A stretch of 31,883 nt of DNA from Stentor coeruleus. Lineage: Eukaryota; Ciliophora; Heterotrichea; Heterotrichida; Stentoridae. Below are positions 20,901 to 26,892 of the stretch, piece after piece. The notes under the pieces were generated by a model. It saw nothing but the letters and a program-made list of their open reading frames with translations. It did not search any database and was not told where the DNA came from. The stretch's first letter is position 1. Each line of letters starts with the position of its first letter. Made by a program: the position numbers and the translations under genes. The stretch spans positions 1 through 31,883 of the forward strand of contig MPUH01000851.1 of assembly GCA_001970955.1 (NCBI GenBank), given 5' to 3'.

Positions 20901-21146
20901 GAAGAGTCCTTCCCAAGTGAAATGTTCGCTGTAGCACCGATAATTTTCTTTACACCAGCTGAAAATTATACTCCTGATTCTGAAGAATATACTATGCCGG
21001 TTTATAAAACTTCAGTTAGAGCTGGTGTTTTGAGCACAACTGGGCATTCAACAAACTTTATTATTGGGATTGAGTGCCCTACTTCTAAGAAACCTGCGCA
21101 TTGGGTGTTGAAAGGGGCTGCGTTTATGTGCCAACTTAATGATTAA
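8964..21146 (+). CDS. Axonemal dynein heavy chain, single-headed inner-arm type (DNAH6-like)
   Basis: A 4060-codon frame with no intron; about 4016 aa after removing an assembly duplication at residues ~997-1084. It is the motor subunit that slides axonemal microtubules. The N-terminal tail (to about 1370) is followed by six AAA modules. P-loops are AAA1 GPAGTGKTE (G1404) with Walker B CLDEFNRI, AAA2 GPATAGKTT (G1685), AAA3 GGTGVGKT (G2026) and AAA4 GVGGCGKQS (G2379), the last typical of axonemal dyneins. The stalk coiled coil and microtubule-binding tip span about 2620-2880, and the protein ends GAAFMCQLND, the usual dynein heavy chain C-terminus. Length and the tail segment around residues 150-260 resemble the DNAH6/DNAH3/7/12 single-headed class; the DNAH6 choice is from memory. 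An out-of-frame ATG 14 nt upstream opens a 12-codon overlapping frame ending at 8985. Converges with the PDE gene. Confidence 0.95.
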   Translation: MDAKKQLAQRLFFTPGTNAGGLNKSFAGRSELADTKKTIVSTLAPKIGQVVKVKKPIQLDPISPHIRNKVTPVNREGSPMKNESFSIPKEPARLPSTKGGQPREKEKKSHIHGDIEYPISAAPSSAGKVTSPFAILHMIKYDPDLAEDFWYLNRKEDPYDFEFVTYQKRNPKQYLTISSRGVTYYTDGTTEFLTLEEWDREYNLYKRLKKINFFNQYKKWKNFSLWKNLRRRNMIKDRGEFLKSQLFILDDTLREPLLALRTQTYRIMKADIIDLSTEDIRTLVHFNKDQNEKREKIAKLLEEIEGNITSVISKACSDSMEQFHKDNRTTIQKQESEQENNPDPFLIGDNTNKQMPYTQEAIIRTHYARLTKYIRLCDYQIIDSKISLSLQTTQKILGVFLAHEEARMARSGRNRKQLSPLLSISCSFQGLITEFDPSKDLIKQSIEDALIKGITVVCNNELLISVHEFEKYTQMLEDFEDKQFEEDSDLMQMVINDEQIRSLDTQIKNAVEVAFERVVEYSQVFVPQLEIYEKNENMDINYFRTAELEEFRKAIENYKDQIQNFSSMKETENVGIFQLNSKTLKEKLKPSPKQCLNSVQGLMPLLSMERAMQLLQELNDANKRLMITPKSVDEYIEYSKFYKQTSLRMNEFSQRFNDTKDLNQMIEIYGIKSDDGIKQKYTECLQSLSTLRQRITTAGERDEGDKIKFSKELRDKIVTIEKRVKEVNEKLKDDKIADREAAPHNVVMFLKAIGDVVENVFAESKACTVFQDELELERTSFEYVGEMRRDFKLKFDMWLALHEWSTKIVTWHTTAFQKIDVEQIGKEVDNYYRIAMRSRALEEQGNFVPEILRNKVEELKNTMPVVVDLRSPALQPRHWEQIKEVLERDIDTTDSNFTLKTLIDMKVNDKKDEIADIALKAKKEQELERQLNEIVKTWDSVEFQLKEGKDKEIYTLTALDDIITLLDETQVAINSIMTNRFVAPLYDKVEPWQKKFALFANTLDEWMNVQKQWLYLRNIFLSPDIIKQLPAEQKKFAVIDXLFANTLDEWMNVQKQWLYLRNIFLSPDIIKQLPAEQKKFAVIDTNFKKLMKGVSERTLALPAATQPNLYKELKDYNLKLEQIQKALEDYLDKKRKQFPRFFFLSNDELLEILAQSKVPSAVQPHLRKIFENIYLLDFGTEPHRGDDIYAMISAEGERVQLSRNLKARGSVEEWLDLVEADMRKSLKKEMKDGHQAYDDGSRQEWVISHLAQVVSCVGNIMWTFMSEEALSNKEGVQEAISEWYDTIVSQLEELTILVRTELTNIQRRSIVALVTQDVHNRDIIENLKENEVSSINDFKWQQQLRYYFNVENEECVIKQVTSVLTYGYEYMGATTRLVITPLTDRCWMTITGALNIKLGAAPAGPAGTGKTESVKDLAKAVGQYCIVFNCSEQITFMMMEKLFLGLCNTGAWSCLDEFNRIDIEVLSVIAQQLRTIKNARWEKKTEFYLDDKHSEIVDTMGVFITMNPGYAGRTELPDNLKVLFRPMSMMVPDYTLIAEIMLFAEGFSEAKRLSGKMTKLYKLSSEQLSQQDHYDFGMRAVKSVLNMAGALKRRDPDLSEEVVLIRAMRDSNVPKFLKDDLVLFYAIVQDLFPGVEVPFVDYGELAESITENIKEKKLQPEKSFIEKVIQLFETFAVRFGVMIVGPATAGKTTCYQILASSMTQLRHVKNSKNQNFQEVEMKILNPKAITMGELYGEYNEVTQDWKDGLASSIMRAYSERDDLIRRWVVFDGPVDALWIENMNTVLDDNMMLCLANGQRIKLKNEMRMLFEVQDLSVASPATVSRCGMVYMNVDTVGWKASMESWVEKNLLDWTPEGRTYIVHLFEKYTEKALGVVRKGLFEPIPTLDMSLVLSACSMIKSLTLPDECPRMKDDIEQFKKYVDKIFVFCFVWGIGGALDTNSTLKLEVALTSDFQVELPRGSLFDMFVSPEKVGGEYKQWEKIKPDFLYDPSKSYFDLVVPTRDTVRYSFLLRTCIKVNKPIFITGGTGVGKTVILVDSLYNMKETDNLFPLFLTFSAQTSSIQTQNTIINKLDSKRKGLVGGPSGKKVALMIDDVNMPAVEKFGAQPPIELMRQYIDCGYIYDRSKHFPIEIQNTTIVCCAAPPEGGRNPLTPRFTRHFHMLCIPPTSEEALNLIFKSILEGFLKPFKSDVQSVSSMIVQATISIYYTISKELLPTPAKSHYTFNLRDVSKVFQGILMTDARFMLNPDSMIRLWIHEASRVFHDRLINNSDKKWFTEQIGKLCVHVFRKDWTYEEIYNGKPILFGDFIKGDIESEDRYYEEIVDHKKLSDITYRLLEDYNYSGSVRQMSLVFFNDALEHLCRICRILRQPRGNAMLVGVGGCGKQSLTRLASYISNCKCYQITVKKTYTLLDFREDLKVLFKQTGGPDEIPTVFLMSDTQIVKESFLEDINNILNSGEVPNLFAKEELEEIENDLRPIAAQNKVYDNMYGYFVQRVRENLHVVLCMSPVGDLLRVRMRMFPSLVNCCTINWVDPWPEDALLSVSKNKLKDLPLEDLSRDEGNRVKDAISALCVEIHISVHDISVEFQQALNRKVYITPKSYLDMIGLYFKILEEKTLELGKSKSKYKRGVETIEKTNVEVAKMKEDLTKLKPILEQKKQEADELSKVVEADTIEANKVKEEAESEERVVSEQASEVQKVQQDAQADLDEALPILEAALKALDQINPRDIAEIRTFTAPAALIKFTLEAVSVLLNEKTDWDSIKKTLQSGIIDRLRTYPKDNIPKQIMTKLRKKMAENPDFTAEKVGAVNVASKSLCLWVHAMDKYSKVSEEVAPKRERLDQMNKILAEAMGRLKATQARLKRELDKVAALEEKRQKVLDERDRLANEARTTGIRLERASVLTENLKDEHVRWQQNVEKLITQMRNVVGDTFLSSACISYYGPFTGMYRNKLVTDWVAKAGELKIPVSENFDLQEVMGDPMTIRDWNIKGLPADTVSVNNGILVTRCERWPLMIDPQEQANKWIKKLEEKAGIKIVKQTDRDFARNVENSIRNGNSLLVEDVGEVLDPTLEPILQKNLIEQGAGRYALRVGDQDIDYDNNFRLFLTTKLSNPHYLPEISIKTTLINFTVTVQGLEEQLLGDVVKKEQPKIEKKKIELMIATVKDQKSLKQAEDTILSSLSDTKGNILDNPEIIETLKSSKKLSIEISERMLRSEEVKKEVESAFLQYQSVAARGTILYFVIADLALIDPMYQYSLAYFARLFNSVIDNSPKSSVVEERIQILLNSITEFVFMNVCRGLFNAHKLIFSFLINSQILRRENLISDTEWGLLLKGVSIIPNTFIRTMNPEPAKISEKTWDFINYLQNISPVFNKPLLGPEIAKNLHQWMAWATSKEPESTPLPEPYDQYSMFHQLLLIKAFREEKVIYKIIKYVEYHLGRKYVEVPPMVMEEVYADTNCRGPIIFILSQGADPMAMIVRLAEIMNFTERLEILSLGKGQGDRAKKLIEACCKSGKWVVLQNCHLAKSWMPDLESLVENFDDPRSNIHEDFRLMLTSMPCDYFPVPVLQNGTKLTNEPPKGIRANLLRSLNAITEEEFNTCEKVDEWKKLLVSTCYFHAVIQERRKFGPLGWNIRYEFNESDLETSVIMLKNFLNTTEEAIPWDAMRFMIGEINYGGRVTDDWDRRCLMSILSIFVVPVVLKEDYKFSVSGIYYVPKPGPMADFKAYVDKLPLADPPEIFGMHDNANINFQMQESQLILGTTLSIQPRDAGKSSSGKGPDEVVDELAANIFDGLPAVMLKSEAAPGTFARDKNGLMDSLATFLGQEIYRFNRLLNTIRRTLEDLRKAIKGIVVMSNELDKMYTSMLNNQVPENWARVAYPSLKPLGSWVHDMKERVAFIRKWLSVAKPDAYWLSAFFFPQGFLTAVLQSFSRKYQIAIDILNFSFDFQPFNTIDQIQEVSEDGCYVYGLYMEGCRWDLEAMQLEESFPSEMFAVAPIIFFTPAENYTPDSEEYTMPVYKTSVRAGVLSTTGHSTNFIIGIECPTSKKPAHWVLKGAAFMCQLND
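11953..12215. repeat. 131-bp duplication across a single N inside the dynein gene (assembly joint)
   Basis: Positions 11953-12083 and 12085-12215 are the same sequence, separated by an N at 12084, with one difference (C at 12017, T at 12149; both encode Asn). The 132-nt insert happens to preserve the frame, so the protein shows 44 extra residues and one X. Overlapping contig ends from two haplotypes, left unmerged, explain this better than a real duplication. Confidence 0.9.
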
Positions 21147-21147
21147 A

Positions 21148-21165
21148 AACTTCACAAATGAAGTT
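21148..21165. terminator. Small hairpin just after the dynein stop codon
   Basis: AACTTCA (21148-21154) and TGAAGTT (21159-21165) form a perfect 7-bp inverted repeat with a CAAA loop, beginning 2 nt after the dynein TAA. It sits in the 79-bp space between two convergent genes. A role in 3'-end formation is only a guess; a 7-bp palindrome can arise by chance in AT-rich DNA. Confidence 0.2.
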
Positions 21166-21225
21166 CCTATAAAAAACTAACCAATCTTTCATAAAAAATT
21201 CTTATCTAACTTTTCCCTTAAATAA

Positions 21226-22440
21226 TTATTGAGTCATCTTAGTGTGACCCTCCCACATTGACAAATTTTCTTCAAGTGTATTAGACCAATTCACCACAGT
21301 CTTGTAAAGACAAGATAAATTTTTATAAAAAGGCATAACAAACTTGCAAAACCGTTTCTGACTTTCTTCCTGTGGTAATCCATTAGATGGGCTATCTGGA
21401 TTTTCCAGCGCGTTAATTATTCCAAACTCTGCTGAAATCCTCTTTCCCCATTCTTTTGATATATGAAACTTCCTACAAACATTACTAATATCCCCAGCAT
21501 GCATAAGTATCCCCAACATATTAGGCATATTAAAAGCTGAAGGTTTCGCAACAACTTCTTGTACATCCTCAACATGCTTATTATGAAAAGCCATATCAGT
21601 AGCTAAAACAATTTCTACTATCGACTTTCTAATACGATTCACATTAACTAATGAATGGAAAATATTATTTTCTGAGTTTTGCATTATCTTGAAAGCTTGG
21701 CTTACATGATAATTTTCTAATACTGATATGTTATTATACCTCAAAGCTAGTTTATGTGATGTTTTGTTCAAATAATCATTGTTTAAACCTGGATGTTTGA
21801 AATCATGTATCATAGCTGAAAGTAACAATGCGAATTTATCTTCTGTATCATATAAAAGGTATTTTGGGCTTTTAGCTGGAGATAATAATAAAATATGAAC
21901 ACTTTGAAGGACATCAGCAGCATGGTAAGCATTATGATAAGGAGGGTCTTTATAACCTTTAAAGATAATTTTTGTGAAATTACGCATTCGGGTGTAGTCA
22001 AGGGCAAGGGATGATTGGAAGTCCCAAAACTCGAAAATCTGAAGAGAAAATGATATTAACATAGGGATATCGGGGCAGTTGTTTGAAAGGTCGAAAATGT
22101 TCAAGTCAAAATTGTGAATATCGTATTGTTTGTAGCCGTCGACTTGAAGCTCATGAACTTTTTCTATAGATTTGTAGGATTTTAATAAGGAAATGTATTG
22201 GGTGATTGTTTTATCTGAAGGGTCTTCTCCAAACAGCATACTTTGAAGAAAATATTTTTTGTCCGGTACAAAAGAATTGCCTATGTTAGTGGCAAAATTG
22301 AAATTCTGAAGCAATCTTGATCTGAAATCCTCACATAAAGCGTCAATGCATTTAAAAACATGGGCCTGGAAACTTGAGCTGGGCAGTTTTAGTGCAGTTT
22401 CAGCCAGAGTATCTGAGAAATTTTCTAAAGCGTTAAGCAT
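21226..22440 (-). CDS. Class I 3',5'-cyclic-nucleotide phosphodiesterase
   Basis: Predicted protein of 404 aa from an ATG, with no visible intron. It hydrolyses cAMP and/or cGMP to the 5'-monophosphate. The catalytic domain occupies about 150-385: HNAYHAADV (H169, H173), the metal-binding signature HDFKHPGLNN (H212, D213, H216), LATDMAFH (residues 279-286) and HAGDISN (D317). SQKRFCKFVMPFY (Q361) matches the invariant glutamine region that contacts the nucleotide base. Key residues are all present, so it should be active. The N-terminal 150 residues have no recognisable GAF, PAS or membrane segment, so regulation cannot be read from the sequence. Substrate preference cannot be told. In ciliates cyclic nucleotides modulate ciliary beat; the dynein neighbour is suggestive but is merely convergent, 79 bp away. 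Confidence 0.92.
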   Translation of the reverse strand: MLNALENFSDTLAETALKLPSSSFQAHVFKCIDALCEDFRSRLLQNFNFATNIGNSFVPDKKYFLQSMLFGEDPSDKTITQYISLLKSYKSIEKVHELQVDGYKQYDIHNFDLNIFDLSNNCPDIPMLISFSLQIFEFWDFQSSLALDYTRMRNFTKIIFKGYKDPPYHNAYHAADVLQSVHILLLSPAKSPKYLLYDTEDKFALLLSAMIHDFKHPGLNNDYLNKTSHKLALRYNNISVLENYHVSQAFKIMQNSENNIFHSLVNVNRIRKSIVEIVLATDMAFHNKHVEDVQEVVAKPSAFNMPNMLGILMHAGDISNVCRKFHISKEWGKRISAEFGIINALENPDSPSNGLPQEESQKRFCKFVMPFYKNLSCLYKTVVNWSNTLEENLSMWEGHTKMTQ

Positions 22441-23606
22441 ATTTAATACTAAACTCTAGGTTTATAAATTTATCTCTTACGTAAACAGCTTGAGAACTTT
22501 AGAAGTTTTGATTAACTTGGTTAAGACATGATTTGGCTGAACTTTATTAATGAAGTATTGCATGCTTTTAAATTTATACCTTTTTAGCCTTTGCTAAATT
22601 TTTCACTAGTAAATCATCACAAATTATCTGCATAGCCTTTATCAATAGCTTTAGTAAGTACTAAATAGTTTCCTAATCTTCTTGATTAAATGTACTTTTT
22701 ATTGATGTTAAAGATTTAAGTCTTGCAAAATTCATGTAGACACTAGGAAACACTACATCTGTAGTGTTTTGTATTCTGTCGTTATTTGGGGTTTTGAAGT
22801 AAAGAATTGTATTTTTGTCTTCACTTTTATAAAATTCATATGCAGTAGCATTCATTATAATAAACATATTATCTATATGCCCAATTCTAACTATAAATTC
22901 TATAAGCAAATTTTAAATCAGTGATTTTCTCGAATGTATGATGTGAAATACTATTTATCACCTAGATTTGCAGTATAAAATTTTATAATACTTTTAAGGC
23001 TATAATAAATTTAAGTTCCTATCTGCATAGCTTCTTGGATGAACTCACGCCAAAGGCACAAGCATAAATTCCTTTATAGCTATTTGTTGTCATCATTAGA
23101 ATCATCATTTATTATATAAAAATTGCAACTTGAATAATAATTTTTTTTTCGTTATTCTCAGCTAATTTGGCTGAATACAGATACAAAGAGATTTCTTAGT
23201 GTCTAGCTCCAGCCCTTGTCAAGTAAGATTTCAACTAACTCCAGTTATTTTCGCTGTTGTCAAACTCATAAACCATTATCTTATTTTATCTTTCGAATTG
23301 ATGTCTAATATATCTAATATTCCTGTACATTTTCAATATTTTAAATATTTTTTTGCCTAGATATCTTTTATAGTAACTATCTCTGAGTTCTAAATCTTCA
23401 CAATCTCCAATCAAAACCCTAATAGACACTACACTATCAATTCCCTAAATACATTATGATTCTTACTTCAACAATAGGATTATTTCAAGAGTCTAGAATC
23501 TCACAACTTTCAAATCCAATATACCAGCCATTAATATCAAAAATGCTGTATTCTATGAAAATAACCTTAAAAATCGATTTTTTTTTTTTACAAAATTATA
23601 TATATT
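22441..23606. other. Spacer between divergent PDE and coiled-coil genes
   Basis: About 1.17 kb that should hold the 5' flanks of the PDE gene (-) and the coiled-coil gene (+). It contains one decayed coding stretch on the minus strand (listed separately) and otherwise AT-rich sequence with homopolymer T runs, one at about 23580-23589 ending shortly before the ATG at 23607. No RNA gene or clear regulatory motif is visible. Confidence 0.5.
22574..22867 (-). pseudogene. Decayed or very small gene of unknown family
   Basis: From an ATG at 22867 the frame reads MFIIMNATAYEFYKSEDKNT and, further on, NDRIQNTTDVVFPSVYMNF and KSTFNQED to a TAG at 22675. Without a frame change it continues ETI, another TAG (22663), then YLLKLLIKAMQIICDDLLVK NLAKAKKV to a TAA at 22576. 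The composition after the stops still looks like protein, suggesting a recently broken gene. A genuine 64-aa gene ending at 22673 is the alternative. No family recognised. Confidence 0.35.
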
Positions 23607-24443
23607 ATGTCCTCACCTTTAAAAAAAACTAACGGCTACACTACCTCAGGCCGAAATATAAAAGTTGATGTTATAAAAGAACTCAGCAGCGTAGAAAGAA
23701 GAGTAATCGACCTTAACAGACAGTTCAGCCAAAGTATTGCAGAAGCTGCATCTAAGACTTATTTTTCTCAAGATTACGATGATTCAACACCTTGGGACTA
23801 CCACAAACTCCTTATGAAAAGAGGAGATGAGTATTCGCAATATCTTCTTGAACAAAACAGTAGAAGTAGAAATGAAAAACAAGAGGCCGTTAATGAAGTA
23901 AATCAAAAAGTAAAAAGAACTCTTAACGAACTTGATATTTTAAGAGAAGAAGAAAACAAGGGATTGACAAGGAAAATCCTTGAATGTAACAAAGACTTTG
24001 GGAAAAAAGTTAAAGAGTTAGAGAAGTCTGTGGCAAAACAGATTGAAATGATGAAGGTAGAACTCATGGAAAACATAAGAAATGAAGAAAAAGAGTGCGA
24101 AAAAAGAATCACTGAAAGGTCGAAAAAGCTCATAGACGAATCGATACCACAGGCGAAAAGAGAAAACCCTGATAGAATTATCAGAACTGTAAGTGTTTCA
24201 CCAACTAAGTTCTATATGTCAACTCCAGATAAACGTAATAAAAGCAACTTAGCTATGCAGAAACTTGAAGAAAGCAGAGAAAAAGTTCGCCAGCTAAACT
24301 TTCATGCTTATGCAATAACTCCTCAGAAAGAACCTTATATTCATATTAAAAAAAGACAGAACTCAGGAATCCCAAATTGTTTTGAAGATGGATCAAATTC
24401 CTCAGCTTCAGATACTAATGAATTTAGAACTACCTGGCAGTGA
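23607..24443 (+). CDS. Coiled-coil protein of unknown function
   Basis: Predicted protein of 278 aa from an ATG close behind a poly-T run. I do not recognise a family. Residues about 80-185 are strongly charged and heptad-like (KQEAVNEVNQKVKRTLNELD; KKVKELEKSVAKQIEMMKVE), so a long coiled coil is likely. The flanking parts are Ser/Thr/Pro-rich with sites fitting proline-directed kinases: SVSPTKFY, MSTPDKR, AITPQK. There is no signal peptide, membrane segment or enzymatic motif. A structural cytoskeletal or centriolar role is possible but inferred only from composition. It ends 47 bp from the stop of the convergent gene at 24491. Confidence 0.75.
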   Translation: MSSPLKKTNGYTTSGRNIKVDVIKELSSVERRVIDLNRQFSQSIAEAASKTYFSQDYDDSTPWDYHKLLMKRGDEYSQYLLEQNSRSRNEKQEAVNEVNQKVKRTLNELDILREEENKGLTRKILECNKDFGKKVKELEKSVAKQIEMMKVELMENIRNEEKECEKRITERSKKLIDESIPQAKRENPDRIIRTVSVSPTKFYMSTPDKRNKSNLAMQKLEESREKVRQLNFHAYAITPQKEPYIHIKKRQNSGIPNCFEDGSNSSASDTNEFRTTWQ

Positions 24444-24490
24444 GTATTATTTATTATAAGAAACTTTTTATATAATTTTTATTAGTAAAA

Positions 24491-25345
24491 CTATACACCT
24501 CTTTCTAATTTTAAAGCTAATTCCCATCTATTTATTTCGTTGTTCTCTATTTTTAAATCTAACCTTTGGGATTTTATTGAGTTTATTTCTTCAAGGATTT
24601 TTTCTAAATTTATAGAATTGTTCATTTCTATGATATTAGATGAGTTTACTTCTAAGATTTTTTGCTTTTCCAGTTTTAGTGAAGCGATTCTTGATTCTAA
24701 TTTGAGAATTCTAGCTTTGTGGTTATCGTTTTGGAATTTTATTGCTAATTGGATCATTGTTAATAGACGGTCTAAGCATCTATCATAATCTTCTAGCCTC
24801 TGGTTTAAGACAAAGTGTGACAAAGCACTCTTTCCCCCTGCTAACCCTTCAAGAGGTTTGATGTTTTGTAAAACTTGTATTGAAAAGCGCTTTGTGTAAT
24901 TGTACTTCATCTGTTTCATTTCAAGTAGTTGGTTTCTGTGCATCAAAGAGTTCTTTTTCCCTTCCAATAGCTCGAGCATTCTCTTTTTAACTTTGATTTT
25001 CGCTAAATCCTCATTAATATTCTGTTTCATTTCCCTCAGTTCCTTAAGTTTCCCTTCAAGTTTCTCTTCAATAAACCTCAAATTTCCAATATCTTTTCCT
25101 TCATCATACTGCGAAAGGACATTAACCAGTGTTTTCCTCAAGTCTTTAAGTTTTTTATCTGTAATAATTTTCCTTATCTTGATATACTGCAAATACTCAG
25201 CTGTAGGGACAATCCTTTTTTCTATATTCAAAATTTTGAAATGCGCTATTTGATACTGATAAACACTTTTGTTTTTTATAATCTCCTTAATAACTTTTAA
25301 AGCTTCATTATATTCCTCATCACCCTTACTGCATATCTGACCCAT
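24491..25345 (-). CDS. Coiled-coil protein with N-terminal dual-acylation motif
   Basis: Predicted protein of 284 aa. The open frame extends four codons further to a GTG, but the first ATG (25345) is the natural start and gives the N-terminus MGQICSKG. This fits the N-myristoylation consensus (Gly2, Ser6, Lys7) with Cys5 available for palmitoylation, so the protein is probably anchored to a membrane. The rest is highly charged and mostly helical, with long coiled-coil stretches at about 65-140 and 200-280, broken by LEGLAGGKSALSHFVLNQRL. No enzyme motif is seen and I do not recognise the family. It is the last gene of a minus-strand run: the kelch-BTB gene upstream ends 27 bp before this ATG. 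Such proteins often tether cytoskeleton to membrane; this is inference. Confidence 0.78.
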   Translation of the reverse strand: MGQICSKGDEEYNEALKVIKEIIKNKSVYQYQIAHFKILNIEKRIVPTAEYLQYIKIRKIITDKKLKDLRKTLVNVLSQYDEGKDIGNLRFIEEKLEGKLKELREMKQNINEDLAKIKVKKRMLELLEGKKNSLMHRNQLLEMKQMKYNYTKRFSIQVLQNIKPLEGLAGGKSALSHFVLNQRLEDYDRCLDRLLTMIQLAIKFQNDNHKARILKLESRIASLKLEKQKILEVNSSNIIEMNNSINLEKILEEINSIKSQRLDLKIENNEINRWELALKLERGV

Positions 25346-25372
25346 AGTAATTATCACAATATAATTATAAGT

Positions 25373-26857
25373 TTAACTATTTTCTTTTTTTGAATACAAG
25401 AGGCGAGTTACCTCAATAAGTACATGTGGCACTTCTTCTAAATGCTCAAAGCCATTAGTTCGGCTAACTTGCTCTATGTTCTTGGCTATAAAATTCATGC
25501 AAAATTTCTTTAAATCATTAGCTTCATGTCTGTGGCCAATAATAAGCAAGTCACAAACATTTTCTATGTCAACTGAATGCACAAGACAATTTTGACAGAG
25601 TTTTTTAAGGAATTTTAAAGTGTGAGCATCAGCAAGGCCAAAAAGCTCAGAAGCCATGGTCGGGTTAAACCCACTAATGCTTCCTGTATATAGAAACTCC
25701 ATCATTTGTAAATAAGCAGCATAAGGCCAGTCTTTGATTTCGATCCTCGACTTTTGAGACTCAATCATCCCTCCTGTTAACATTGCTTTAAAATAATCAC
25801 TTTGTTCAACTAATATAGCTTTATGTGCATGAATTTCCTTATTTTCAACAACGAAAACAACATCAGAGAACCTTGGGTTGTTTACTAGTTTCTTCATATT
25901 AGCCATCAAATTACTAATCGTCTCTGAAGCAATTTCAGAAGCTTCAAGCTTGGCAACATCTAATATAAAAATATCGTTAAGCCATTTATTCCCATCAAAA
26001 CCCCCAAATATAAACAAGCATTTATTCATAACTGTACATGCCGTATGTCTTTGCCGACCTGCTGGTGAACCTTCAACTTCTAATGGATGTGTCCAAGACA
26101 TACATTCTGTGTCAAGTATATAAAGATCATTAGATCTTCCTCTTCCATCATATCCACCAAAAAGATAGATTTTATGGCCGATTAGGTTTGCTGTGTGTCC
26201 ACGTAAACCTTTAGGTGGTGAGCCATATATATCCGGTTCATGCCATGTCATAATTTCTGTATCTAATATATGAAGATCTTTCAAATGCTTATTCCCTGAA
26301 TGCCCTCCAAAAAGACACAATTTAGTCCCAATTACTGTCATAGTATGAGCATTTCTAGCCATAGGAATCGAACCTTCTACATAAGGTTGAATCCATGTTG
26401 AAGTTTCAATATCTAAAACATCAATATCATTAAAACAGTGTGACCCATCATAACCACCAAAAAGGTATAGTTTTTTACCCACACGATTCATTGTATGACA
26501 TGCTCTAGATGTTGGTTGTTGACCTGATATTAATGGTTTTATCCAATTCATATTGTTTGTATCAAGTATATAAAGATCATTCAACCATTGTATACCATCA
26601 TGACCACCATGTATATAAATTTTGTTTCCTACTACAGCTGTTGTATGATTATTTCGACAAGCTGGGATTCGACCTGTTGTTTCTGGTTCATACCATTTCA
26701 TCTCATCTGTATCTAATAAATGAAGGTCATTTAAAGCTTTTTTACCGTTCCATCCTCCAAAAATGTATAGTTTGTTTGCAATTATGTCACAAGAATGCGC
26801 TGCTCGTGCTCCAGGAAGGTCCTGGTCAAAAGTTGGGTAGCTCCATGCCATATTCAT
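25373..26857 (-). CDS. Kelch-BTB-BACK protein, probable CUL3 substrate adaptor
   Basis: Predicted protein of 494 aa, ATG start, no intron seen. Six kelch repeats fill about 15-315, each with the doublet-glycine strand and W/D pattern (LYIFGGWNGKKALNDLHLLD, IYIHGGHDG, LYLFGGYDG, LCLFGGHSG, IYLFGGYDG, LFIFGGFDG), which should close a six-bladed beta-propeller. A BTB/POZ domain follows at about 333-430 (FSDVVFVVENKEIHAHKAIL, MMEFLYTGSI), then a BACK-like helical segment to the end. BTB-kelch proteins usually bring substrates to cullin-3 ubiquitin ligases: propeller for substrate, BTB for CUL3 and dimerisation. Here the propeller is N-terminal, the reverse of the animal KLHL order but like LZTR1-type proteins. 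Gaps are 35 bp to the PX gene upstream and 27 bp to the gene downstream, all on one strand. Confidence 0.9.
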   Translation of the reverse strand: MNMAWSYPTFDQDLPGARAAHSCDIIANKLYIFGGWNGKKALNDLHLLDTDEMKWYEPETTGRIPACRNNHTTAVVGNKIYIHGGHDGIQWLNDLYILDTNNMNWIKPLISGQQPTSRACHTMNRVGKKLYLFGGYDGSHCFNDIDVLDIETSTWIQPYVEGSIPMARNAHTMTVIGTKLCLFGGHSGNKHLKDLHILDTEIMTWHEPDIYGSPPKGLRGHTANLIGHKIYLFGGYDGRGRSNDLYILDTECMSWTHPLEVEGSPAGRQRHTACTVMNKCLFIFGGFDGNKWLNDIFILDVAKLEASEIASETISNLMANMKKLVNNPRFSDVVFVVENKEIHAHKAILVEQSDYFKAMLTGGMIESQKSRIEIKDWPYAAYLQMMEFLYTGSISGFNPTMASELFGLADAHTLKFLKKLCQNCLVHSVDIENVCDLLIIGHRHEANDLKKFCMNFIAKNIEQVSRTNGFEHLEEVPHVLIEVTRLLYSKKENS

Positions 26858-26892
26858 TATTTTTTAAAAAGCAGAAAACGATTTTACATGTT

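Noticed and set aside
24540..25253. Plus-strand open frames at 24540-24788 and 24900-25253
   Set aside because: Ser/Phe/Ile-rich mirror images of the Lys/Glu-rich coiled-coil gene on the minus strand.
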